Below, one piece after another: positions 6,527-17,024 of a DNA stretch of 26,217 bases; positions within the stretch are counted from its first letter, which is position 1, and every line of letters begins with the position of its first letter. The position numbers and the translations under genes are program-made. Source of the stretch: Podochytrium sp. JEL0797 (lineage: Eukaryota > Chytridiomycota > Chytridiomycetes > Chytridiales > Chytriomycetaceae); NCBI GenBank assembly GCA_027596195.1, contig JADGJG010000274.1:1-26217 (forward strand). The letters run 5' to 3'. The notes below the pieces were generated by a model, which worked only from the letters and a program-made list of their open reading frames with translations, did no database searches and had not been told where the DNA came from.

Positions 6527-8692
6527 ATGACATCGGGTGCGAAAGAGGGCAGCACGGCCTCGCCGTCGTCTTCAGCGCAGCCCGACTTTGTGGCCTTGGC
6601 TCTGAGCAAAGAACCGCTGCGATGGACGCCGCACTCTGGGGGCCGTGCGCTTGCACCACAAAACACGGCAGTGCCAAACACGGCGACGCCTCTCTCGCCG
6701 CGCATTGCGCCGCAGTCGCCGCGCGCTTCAAACAACTCGCCGCACGCCGCCGCCCCCTCGCACTCGCTGCGCAGAGCCCCGCCCTCCGCACAACAAAACG
6801 CCCCTTTGCCTTCCCAGTCCTTTTCGTACCAGCCTTCGGGACAGTGGATCCCCAGCGGATGGGGCGCTGCTGCCTCGCAGACCCCGTCCCTGCCCAACGA
6901 GTGGCGCAATCCAAACTCACCAACACAACTCCACTCCCCAGAGTGGGGCCCGCCCCCGCAGGATGACGAGTGGATCAACTCGACAAACAACAACTTCAAC
7001 TCCTTGCCGAATCTGACTGAGAACCTCTACATTTCATCGCCTCAGCTACAAACTCCTCTAATACCCGTGCCTGTGCCGTCGGCGGACCCACCGCCGCAGT
7101 CCCCGCCACCGCCGTTTGAGATGGTTGGGAATGGGAGGTGGAAGGTGCTGGAGTTGATTGGGGCCGGTTCGTTTGGGGAGGTGTTTGCCGCAGTCGATTT
7201 GGAGACGGAAAAGCATGTTGCGATTAAGCGCGAATTGTCGAATACGAGGCGGCAGCAGCTTCCACATGAATGTAAGACACGTCCCTCTGATATTTTGGAT
7301 TTCGCCTACCAGGTTTAAGTTTTCGATTTCGGCCATTTTTCATCCTATTTCCATTTGCGTCCTTTGAATCACGGCGAGATCGGGCCATTGAATCATGTGG
7401 GGGCGATGTTGCAATTGCTGTGGGAATCGAATTCAGTGGTTTCTTGGGTCGTGGGAATTGCATCCATTTCGTGTGGGGTAGCATATTGAGCACAAATCGA
7501 TCATCCTCTCCCAGATTCTCGAAACCAATCGAAAGACTCGTTTTCATTGTTGGAACCCGAATCCCGTCCACTGTTTTGAGCACTTAATTTCCAAAATTCC
7601 TTACTGATCGCCCTTATCCCTCCCCCTCATCTCATCCACCCTCAGACGCCGTCTACGAACTCCTCCGCCGCTCCGACGGATTCCCCCGCATCTACCACAG
7701 TGGCACCGAAGGCCCTTACAACATTCTCGTCATGGAACGGCTTGGGCCGAGTTTGAAGGAATTGGAGAAACGGAGCCCCACGCTGACGATTCCGTTGAGG
7801 ACTATGGTCAGGATTGTGCCGCAGATGATTCGGAGGGTGCAGGCTTTGCATGAGTTGGGGATTGTGTTTCGAGATATTGTGAGTGTTTTTTTTGGGGCGG
7901 GCGGGAGGGCGGGCGCAGAGCACGCACTCGCACGCGCGTGTGTGTTGTGTGGTCGCAAGGAAATTCTTGTTTTAGCGCCCGCATGCGCGCAGCGCGTGTG
8001 TGTTGTGTGGTCGCATTGAAATTCTTTTCGTACTCACCACACCCACCTCCGGTATTTCCAGAAACCCGACCAATTCTGCATCGGCCGATACTCCGACGAC
8101 CTATCCGACCGCCCCACCGTCTTCCTCATTGACTTTGGCCTCGCCACTGCCTTCCGCGACGCTACAGGGAAACACGTCAAGAACGCGAAACCTGTAAAGA
8201 ACGCGCCCAAAACGGGAACGGCGCGGTACGCGAGTTTGAATGTACATAAGGGAAAGTGTCATTCGAGGCGGGATGATTTGGAGAGTTTGGCTTATTTGGT
8301 TGTGGAGGCTGTGAAGGGGTGAGTTTTTTTTTGTGTTGTGTGTGTGGGTTGAATCTGACTCGAATGGTTTCTTTAGGCCGCTTCCTTGGACCGGCATCAA
8401 AGCCGTCACGTCCACCGACGGATGGCGTAAAATCGGCATCTGTAAAGACGACACGCTTCCGGCGGAGCTCTGTGCAGACCTTCCACCCGAATTCGCGCTC
8501 CTTCTCGAACATGCGCGAGAGTTGCGGTTTGCGGATACACCCGATTATGGGATGCTTGTGAATGCGTTTGTGGATTTGTTGATGCGGATTGAGGGGGAGG
8601 AGGGGGCGGGGTATGGGCGGTTGGAGTGGGAGTGTGTGAGGGAGGGGGGGGATGATGGGTATGGTGATGGTGTGGATGGTGGTGGGGTTTGA
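6527..8692 (+). CDS. Casein-kinase-1-family protein kinase, four exons
   Basis: Exons 6527-7271, 7646-7878, 8062-8318 and 8377-8692 join into 516 aa; the introns are 374, 183 and 58 nt with gtaaga, gtgagt and gtgagt donors. Residues 1-200 are Pro/Ser/Asn-rich low complexity. The kinase domain follows: Gly loop GAGSFGEV 212-219, VAIK Lys234, catalytic segment FRDIKPDQF with D325 and K327, DFG 350-352, then the CK1 signatures GTARYAS and SRRDDLES. CK1 enzymes phosphorylate Ser/Thr, often at acidic or primed sites. Odd points: the loop reads KPDQ instead of KPDN, replacing the metal-binding Asn at 330 with Gln, and HRD is FRD. The N-terminal 200 residues are atypical. Splicing is supported by unbroken CK1 homology across every junction. 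AATAAA follows at 8776. Activity cannot be judged from sequence alone. Confidence 0.85.
7894..7913 (+). other. Potential G-quadruplex in kinase intron 2
   Basis: Five runs of three or four G are separated by single bases just after the T-run of the intron. They begin 15 nt inside the donor at 7879, on the transcribed (RNA-sense) strand. This meets the usual G4 pattern with one-base loops. A role in splicing is inference. Confidence 0.6.
7934..8026 (+). repeat. 35-bp direct repeat within kinase intron 2
   Basis: Copies at 7934-7968 and 7992-8026 both read gcgcgtgtgtgttgtgtggt, then cgca, then a short variable stretch, then gaaattctt. They differ by about two bases and start 58 bp apart. Together they take up much of the 183-nt intron, which suggests a recent local duplication. 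Confidence 0.8.
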
Positions 8693-8775
8693 AGGGGGGA
8701 GGGGTCATTTATATTGGTTTTTTAGAGGTGTGAGTGGGGTCGCTAAATCAAGGCTGCTTGGGGAGATTTTTGTGC

Positions 8776-8781
8776 AATAAA
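8776..8781 (+). terminator. Poly(A) signal of the kinase gene
   Basis: A canonical AATAAA lies 84 bases past the kinase stop codon. It is followed within a few bases by a GT-rich tract (about 8784-8802), the usual arrangement for cleavage and polyadenylation. The rest of 8693-8959 holds no gene and separates this gene from the convergent one. Confidence 0.6.
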
Positions 8782-8959
8782 GTGCTCGTGTGTGTGTGTG
8801 CAAAATGCAATGAAGGGTTGGAAGGAGGGGGGAGGGAGGTCGAGAGCCGACGCTTGGGAGTTGCGTCTGGCGCCAAGGTGACAACATGATTAAAAAATGA
8901 ATAGAATTTTTTTCTACAATTACAAAATCTAAATGAAACAAGAAAGAAAATAAATAAAT

Positions 8960-11900
8960 TTAAATCATGGAAGCAAACAAGGCTCCCAACTGTTTCGACA
9001 ACTCCTCCGGCGCGGACCCTAAGATCGAACTCAACCATCCAATCTTGCCGTCCTCTGCCGTCATGGAAATATCAAACTTCATCTTGGTCCCGTCCTTCAA
9101 TTCCCCCGTGGCTCCCAAGAGCGCGAAACTTAATGGCAGGTGCGAGTCAATCTCGCTATTCACCAACTGTCCACCTTCTTGCACGGGTTGCAGTGTGATA
9201 GGGCCTTGTGTTTTGGAAGTCATGATCACCCCGGACGCGTCGGTCATGATCATGGAGAGTGTGCCGAGGTTCGCTTCGAGGTTCAGCGTGCTTGCGTTTT
9301 TGAGGGACGCTGTGAGCTGGACGTTAAGTCCTTGGAATGTGAAGAAGTCTTTCTTGGCGACTTTCATGGAAACCAAGGACGAGGCTGTGAAGGCGGGAGG
9401 GGAGATGTGGAAGTTGGAGAGGGCTGTGAATGCCGGGGAACCGGTTTGGCTTTCGATGGTGACTCCCGAGATGAAGAAGGGGGTTAGGAACGGGGATTGG
9501 GAAAGGATGTTGGTGACGACTGGGGACCATACGGTTGGGGTGTCGAGGACGTGGATTGTTGCGGTGAGGGTGGAGGGGGCTGTGGAGAGGGAGAGGGAGG
9601 TTGTGGAGATTTTGATGATGTCGTTGACGAGTTGGGTTGGGTCTTTGTTGATGTTGTAGGAGACGCCGAGGTTGATGGGGCCGAGGTTGTTTGTGAAGGG
9701 GAAGGGGAGGAGAGGGGTTGCGAGGGTGATGGAGGTGAGGATTCCGGAGTCGTGGCAGTCGGCGGTGATGGCTGGGGAAGCGGTGGAGGATGGAGATGAG
9801 AGGAAGGTTTTGAGGGTGGCGATCATGTCCATTTGGAGGGAGATTGTGGACGCGAGTGTGAAGGCGGAACTGGCGGAGGATCCGAAGGAAATTCCGGTTG
9901 CGGTGGCGAGAACTGCCGGGATGAAGTTGGCAGTCGGAGGCGGAATGGAAGGGATGACGGTAATGGCGAGTGCGTTGGCGACTTGGTTCAATAACGCGTC
10001 GTTTTGAGAAAAGGTGAGCACTGTTGCGGCGGAGGCGATGCCGTTCGTGAGTTCGAATCCTTGTACAGCTGGGGTCACGAATGTTTGGCCGTTCAAGGTG
10101 ACGAGGAGGCCAATGTAGGGGCAGGTGACGGTGAGGCTTTTGATGAAGGAGGGAATGAGCTTTTGAACGTTGGCGGCAAAGTTGGCTGTGAGGCTTGTGG
10201 CGGACGTGACGGAGAGGTCCGTGCTGGTGATTTGGAGCTGGTTTAAGAGTGGTGTCGCGGATTGATTGGTCTGGAAACTCTGGAGGATTGAGTCGATGGC
10301 GAGGTTGACATTGACTTTTGCGAATGTGTCGATAAAGTCGGTTGGGGAAACTCCGATGGCAAAGTTGTTGGCTCCAACGGAACTGGGGGTCACGGTCTGT
10401 TTTCCTGGAGCTAGAAACTTGTTTGCAATGTTGGCGACGGAGGACTGGATGGTTGGGGTTTGTTGAAGGGAAACTTGGGCATTGACATTGACTGTGATTC
10501 CGTTTCCGTTGCTTTCAACAGTGGTTCCTGGGACAACCACTTGTGCGACACTGCAAAATGCCAAATGAATCAGCAAAAGACTCTGAAAGCGAAAATAAAT
10601 TGCAAACTCACATGTTGTTGTCCAAAGTCGCGTCGAGACCAATGTACCCAAACTGTGCACCCACATTCAACTTCATTCCAAGCGACACCAATGCACTGGC
10701 CGCAATCACATTCGCTTGACTCAAATCCAATCCAGCCGACTCGACGTTCATCCCATTCGTCAAATTGCCCATCGAACCAAATGTCTGATTGTTCAAGATT
10801 GTGTTGGAAGCCATGGACGCGCGAATCCCGCTGAACATTTGCACCGCCTCCGCAGCCGAAACACCAAACTGCAAGCCTGAGACGGAGAAGGACTCGGGAT
10901 TGCTCCCTACGCCGCTTGTGATGAGTGTGTTGGCGAATGTAGACACCTTGTCTTGAATGGTTGGGCTCGAAGGGAATGTTGCGACGGCGGAGACTTGAAT
11001 ATCACCGGTTGCACCATTGACCCCGAGCGATTGCTGGGAAGACAAAATGTCCACGTTGTCGAGTCCAGCAGTGATGGTCGAGTAGGGAATGTTGACGGTG
11101 ATGGGGAATCCCGCGATTCCGGCGGAAGCTTGAACTCCGAATGCTTTTCCAGCTTGAGTGGTCACATTGGCTCCGCCAAACTTGAACGAACTCAACGCGC
11201 TCGACGCGGTTCCGCCCCCAAGCGCTTTCGTCACCATTCCATCCACCTTGTTCAAATCGATCGGGACTGTCACGAGTGCAAATGAGTTGACCAAGTCGTT
11301 CTGCGATGCCCCGAAAGTGACTCCTGAAATCACGGCTGTACTCGACAATGATTCCTTTGCCATGACTTGTGCAAACAGGGAGGTCAACTTGTTTGAAATC
11401 GCGGACGAGTCTTGGAAACCAACGGTGACGCCCAACGCGGCATTGCCGTTGTTGAAGTTGAGTCCATTGATTTGGGTCGTGACCATGGGAACGCTGTCAA
11501 TTGCAACGGTGGCGGCGATGGCGGGGATGTTGGCGGAAGCGACGAAGGGGAGACCGATGGTGGCTTTGGCGTTGATGATGGCCTGTTTGCCGGATGACAT
11601 TGTGACGTCTGTGGTTCCCAGTTGGAATGTGAGTGTGCTTGGGGAGGATGGTTGGGCCATGAAGAGAGAGGTGACGTCGATGGGTCCGTTTGGAAGGAGA
11701 ATCGCGTCGATGGAAACGGAGGCGGATACTTGGGAGAAAGTGGTGATGGCGTCTTGAGCAGATACTCCGAAACTAAAGCTATTAATTCCAATAGAGGAGC
11801 CCGTCTATTTGGCGAAAATTGGATTAGTTTATGGGAATTGGGGACCGTCAAAAACAAAAATTAACAAACCAAGTTTCCGGCAAGAAAATTATTCGCCAAA

Positions 11901-14900
11901 GTCGAAACAGCCTGTTGCGTCACCATTCCATCCGAAAACTGCATGGCTGCGTTAACGTCAATACTCGTTAAACCATCCTGCCCGAAATTGGAGACCAATC
12001 CCGTTTGCACATTCACCAATGGGTTTCCAGACACACCCACACCCACGCTCACGAAGCCGAGGTTCAAACTGACGGGGAAAGGGAGCGCGATTCCAACCGT
12101 GGTCTTGAGGCTGGCTGATTTCGAGGGTTGAGTGGAAAAGCTCACGGAACCGAGGTGGAAGTTGGTTGTGGTGGAGTTCGGTTTCGAAGTGAGCAGAGAT
12201 GCGAGCGTGTCGAGGGTCGCTGGGAGTTTGATGATGGGCAACAGGGATTCTTCCACGGTCATCATAAGCGTGTATGCTCCTTGCAGACTGATTGGAATCG
12301 CCACTTGACTGAAAGTGTTGATGAGGTCGACTTGAGAAGCTCCAAAGGCGGCTCCAGATAGCACAACGTTTCCGGAAAGAGGCTGGTTCGCGTTGAATTG
12401 TTGCACAAGACTCGACACCTTGGCGGAAATGGCGTCCGAGTCTTGGAAAGCAACAATGACTCCCACAGTGCTGGCGCTACCACCCACGCTCAAGCCGCTT
12501 ACTTGAGATTGAACCATGGGAATGTCGTCGATTGCTAGGCTGGCTGAAAGAGCTGGAATCGCGACAGACGAAACGAACGGAAGCGCGACGGTCACAAGAG
12601 TGTTGACTTGGAGCTGCTTTCCAGCGGCCATGGAAATATCTGTGCCGTGAATCTGGAAAGTCAACCCAGTTGAGTTTCCAGCAGGGAGAAGCTTGATCAC
12701 GTCGAGAGGTCCACTTGGAGCAAGAATCGAGTCGACTGGAACTGAGAGTGAAACTTGACTCATGGCATTGATGCAATCAGATAGAGAGACGCCGATGCTC
12801 ATCGCGTTGAACCCCGCAGAAGATCCAGTCTGTTTGAAAGGGAATAAAGTCAGGAAAGCGCCTTGAACATAAATCAAGGCAAAAACACTCACGGGAACCC
12901 CGGCAACAAAATTGTTGACGAGTTTGGCAACAGCTTCCTGAGTTGGTGCACCATCTTGAAACTGAAGAACCGCGTCGATCGCGAAGCTAATGGCACCTCC
13001 AGGTCCCAAGTTCGAAACCAAACTCGTCTCCACGTTCACGACTTGATTCCCACCAACGAGTGCGCCCACGTTTAAATAACCAATATTGATCTTGGCGTCG
13101 AACGGAAGAGTCATTCCAATTGTAGTGCTGAGAGACACGGCCTTCCCCGCTTGCGTCGCAACCTTGAGTGCACCCACTTGGTAACCAGAAGAAGATAATC
13201 CATTGCCAGCATTCATGAGTGTGGTCAAAGGAGCCGGCAGAGAAACTCCTAGTAATGCGCTCGCGGCATTGGCGGGGAACTTGATCATGGATGCAATGGG
13301 GGAAATGTCCAAATCCAAGCTTGAAAAGAAGAGGTTCTGGTTGGCAAAAGAACCACCAAAGGTCACGCTGGAGAGAGAGATCTTGCTTTGCGTGGCCGTT
13401 CCGGCTTTGATGGCTGATGCCAAAGCAGCAAGAGAAGTTTGGAGCTTGGGGTCGTTGGAGAAAGCAAGAGCTGTGCTGGGTAATATTGATCCCGCACCAG
13501 GAACAAGAACAACGTTGGAAGCGGTTGCGGTGAACGAGTCAGCGACGCCGTCAACAGCGAACCCCAATGAGACGAAGGGCAAGGTCAAAGTCAATGGCAG
13601 AGGATTGTTGTATCCAACAGCGGCGGAAAGCTGAATGATTCCACCCGCCGCAACTTCCAAATCCACCGACGTGAGACGGAATTGGAAGCTCTTGAAAATG
13701 ACCACTGGATCCGAAGATTTTGGCAACAGCGCAGAATAATCCATAATCGCGTTTACTGTTGCGATGTCGCCCCGCTTGGTGGATGTACCAATAGTGGCTG
13801 ACACGGTTGCCGAGTTGTTGGCAGGTAACAAATCCGCAAGTGTCAGAACAACGTTCACATTCTTGAACAGCGTCACGTCAGCAATGGGGTCGCCCATGCT
13901 CATTGCGATACCCGCGATTTCGACACTGATTTGGTTTAAGTTCGGGGAAGACCCGCTGTTCTGAGCCAATGCTGCCAACGCACTTGCGACAAAGGCGTCG
14001 AAGGCTTGCACCACGACCGGGTCTCCAGCAGATGAAGTCAGAGTCGCATTTGCGGCAATTGCTAACTTGGATTCACCTGGCGGCAGGTTGATTGCACCCA
14101 ATTCCACACTCCCCAAAGGCTGCTGGTTCAATGACGCACTGGCTTGAAAAGACCCGAAAACGACAGAGATTGCGGTCGGGTTAGTGACAGTTGCGTCGGC
14201 CGCGAGAGAAACACTCGACGCGGACTGAACCTCCAGTGAAGCAGACTCGAGCGTGGCGTACGCAGAAGTTGTCCCCCTCCGCGCCAGTCCGGTCTTGCCG
14301 CTCTTGAGAAGGTTCTTGAGAACGTTTGTGGAGATGCCAACTTGAATCTTGGAAAGAGTGATGATGGCGGATTGCTCGGAAACACCAAACAACAGCCCGC
14401 CGATTCCAACAGTCGAAGGGGGTGCATTTGATTGCGTCATCGAGTTGACAACGGCCTGCAAGGCTGGGTCAGTAAGCGCCAGATTATTGGATGGCAGCGA
14501 TAGTTGAGCATCCACTGCAATTGAGTTTGTAGCACTTGTGTTGCTGATCGTGATTCCAGACGGCAGCAAAGCAGTAGCAAAAGTAACGTTATTTGCCGTC
14601 ACGTTCAGCGAGCCGAATCCGAGATTGATCGCGAGAGTGGAGTTGCTGTTGACGGCAGCCAGTGCAACGTTTCCATTGGCACCAAAACCTTGCGATGTGT
14701 TCAACTGCGCAATCGTCAAGTTTTGAATCGCGAACGGAAGGCTGGGCATTGAGGATGAACCCGACAAGATGGATGTGAGGTTCACAGTTCCAGCTGGAAT
14801 CTTGATGAGAAGAGGGGGTGCGCCGGCGCCAAAGAGAGTCTGAGTCCATGCAAACTGGGTGGTGGCATTCGCGTCCTTGAAAATCGCCAAGTTTGCGAAT

Positions 14901-16829
14901 GTGATGGCAGAATCCTGTTGTTAACATAATAAGCAACGGAAAGCGTGAAAATATTGCTCGGTTCATACCAAAGGAGGGGACGCAATAATTGGGCTAACGG
15001 CTTGTCCCAAAGCGCTGGCTGCAGCATCCGTGTTGACAAATACAACGCCCAGTCCAGTCACCAATGATGCTGTTGCGTTGTTGGCGGCGATAGAAAGAGG
15101 ATCGAGGTTGAAAGCCATGATTTGAACTCCCTGAGAACTCAAAACAGCTCCAGTGGTGTACGGAAATGTGACTTGGCTTGGCAGAGGACACGGGCGCGGT
15201 ACCTGCACTTCTGCGTCGACTTTGACAGAGCTTGAATCCAACTCAATTCCGAGTTTCGCGTCTTGGAAAAGGGAAGCGGTCGCGAAGGAGTTTCCGGAAG
15301 TAGAGTTCCCCAATGAAAGTGCGGAAAGGATGGTAGTGACTGATTCAGAAAATTAGTGAAGCTTCAACGAAAATTCACCGGACTCACCATTGACATTCAA
15401 CTGCAAGTTTTGAGTTATCTGCTGAACAACGGTCATTGGATCCATCACAATAGGCCCCACAATCCCAACTGAAAGTCCTTGACCACCAGAGAAAAGCCGA
15501 GTGATCGAGTCCGACAAGGTATTCACAAAAGCCGATGGGTTGGACGTATTCAAAACGAGATCAACTCGAAATTTCAGCGACTGAATTCCACTGCTCAATG
15601 AAAGCTGGGAGAGCTTGACTTGAGTGATGGGTATTCCTTGAATTTGGACTCCAAACTCGACGGAATTGAAGCCGTTGAACGAAATGACGGTGGGATTGTT
15701 GAGGTTCAGAGAAATGGTGGTAGTGAGTCCTGTTTCGGTGACTTGGAATGCGAGAGCGGTGAACGCGGCGATAGGAGTCAGTGTGCCGTTGAGCGGGAGT
15801 GAGATGAGTTCTTGGGGCAGAGACATGGAGACGAGTTGGTTGGCTGTGCATTAAAGGTGAATAAATGGGAGAATTTAGACGCGGGGGGACACTCACTCAA
15901 GGCGGGATTCACGGGAGCCGACACAAAATTCACGACCTCGGTCAATATTGCCAGCATCGACGAGTTCGAAACCGATGGGCCCGGTTTGGTAACAGAAACC
16001 GTCTTGTATAATGGCAGAGCAGAGTACCATGTTATCCCCATCGCTTTGATGGGGACATTGAAACGCGCCGTGAACGTGCGCCCGTACAATGCGGCCCCAA
16101 ACGTGGTTGTTGCCTTGGTCACCAAAGCGGACAAAACGGGAAGATTTGCAGAGTCCAGAGTAAAGATAAAGGTTGAGTTGATCGTGAAAGGGTGACTGAG
16201 TGAGGAAATGCTGATATCGGGCACTTCGACCGCGCCAATTTCGTTCCCGGCGTCATCCACCATGCTGATGCGAAATGCTCCAACGCCAACAGATATTGGC
16301 AAGGAGCTGATTGCGCTCACGTAAGCTTGGGTATGAAATGCGACACTGTCGGAAGTGAAATGCCCGACGGCAAAATCTTGAAGTACCACTGAGCAAGGGA
16401 GGGGAGAGTCCCCGATATCTTGAACGGCCTTCTCGATGGCATTCGGAATAATTACAAAGTATGCCAGCAGTGAAATGACGCAGAATGCTAAACCCAGAAA
16501 TACCGAAATGAGTGGCAAGGGGGAGGGAAGGAATGCGACAAACCTGCGATCAAGGCCAGACAAACGAGAGCGCAAAGGGATAATCTGCCCCAGCAATATT
16601 GTCGCTTTCTTTTGTTGGCCGATGTTTCGGTTGAGATGTTTGAGGGGTTTCGAGAAGCGTATGCAAACAATCCGGCATCTGCTGAAGGCCGTTTTGCATA
16701 GATGCCATCCTTTAGTGGGTTTACATATGCAGATGATCTTCCTGATTCCAATATAGGCTGGAGAGAGTTTGTGATGGAGGATCGTCGGGTTCCTTCGAGG
16801 CTCAGGTCCCAGTCGGCTTTCGTATTCAT
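8960..16829 (-). CDS. Giant DUF3712/Tag1-like membrane protein, paralogue A
   Basis: Eight exons, read leftward: 16829-16544, 16487-15897, 15843-15388, 15339-14969, 14914-12893, 12829-11870, 11804-10612, 10550-8960. They give 2489 aa with frame kept at every junction; introns are 48-65 nt. Residues 1-77 are polar and cytosolic by prediction, ending in a basic RKRQYCWGRLSLC motif. A membrane segment spans about 83-107. The remaining ~2380 residues form a low-Cys, Ala/Ser/Val-rich ectodomain with about eleven repeats of a motif like 'SGxxFGxSxxDxIxxFxxV'. An early domain (NLNNPTVISFNGFNSVEFGV) resembles the Asn-Pro strand of LEA2/DUF3712 sandwiches. The family is widespread in fungi and is related to yeast vacuolar Tag1; vacuolar or cell-surface location is inference. 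Exons 6 and 7 both start with TGSS repeats after phase-0 introns. The start is the ATG at 16829, supported by the paralogue. Confidence 0.75.
12830..12892 (-). other. In-frame, stop-free intron of paralogue A
   Basis: This 63-nt segment has a GTGAGT donor and an ACAG acceptor. It lies between ...NNFVAGVP and TGSSAG..., exactly where paralogue B has an intron (21396-21453). Its length is a multiple of three and it contains no stop in the coding frame, so retention would add 21 residues (VSVFALIYVQ...). I treat it as an intron because the junction matches the paralogue. Confidence 0.7.
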
Positions 16830-17024
16830 GAACGTATAATCACGTTTACGTGCGGAATGATTTCAATGGGCCAAACTCCAATTTAAATTTCAGGGCAAAG
16901 CGGAAATTTTTGTTTCAAATTTTTGTTTCGAAACCCCCCCTTTCATTTTTTTTACAAAAAAAGTGAAGAGGAATGGCAGAAGTTTTTCGTATATTATATA
17001 ATAATATCTACACAAAAATACAAA
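16830..17024 (-). promoter_or_regulatory. Upstream region of paralogue A / 3' flank of paralogue B
   Basis: This 195-nt AT-rich gap holds both the promoter of paralogue A and the 3' flank of paralogue B. Near the A start codon is an inverted repeat, CACGT-TT-ACGTG (16841-16852). Farther upstream are the 13-bp tandem copies listed separately. An AT palindrome TATTATATAATA lies at about 16992-17003, near the end of B. I see no AATAAA for B. Confidence 0.4.
16904..16929. repeat. Perfect 13-bp tandem repeat in the paralogue A promoter
   Basis: aaatttttgtttc occurs twice back to back (16904-16916 and 16917-16929), 75-100 bp upstream of the ATG at 16829. On the coding strand of A this reads GAAACAAAAATTT twice. 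It could be a doubled factor-binding site or a slippage product. Confidence 0.7.

Noticed and set aside
6442..6999. Minus-strand frames opposite the kinase N-terminus
   Set aside because: The sense strand reads continuously into a CK1 domain. The antisense products are Cys/Gly/Arg-rich translations of a GC-rich low-complexity region.
9497..9799. Gly/Asp/Glu-rich plus-strand frame within paralogue A
   Set aside because: It results from the strongly C-rich coding strand of exon 8 being read as G-rich on the opposite strand.
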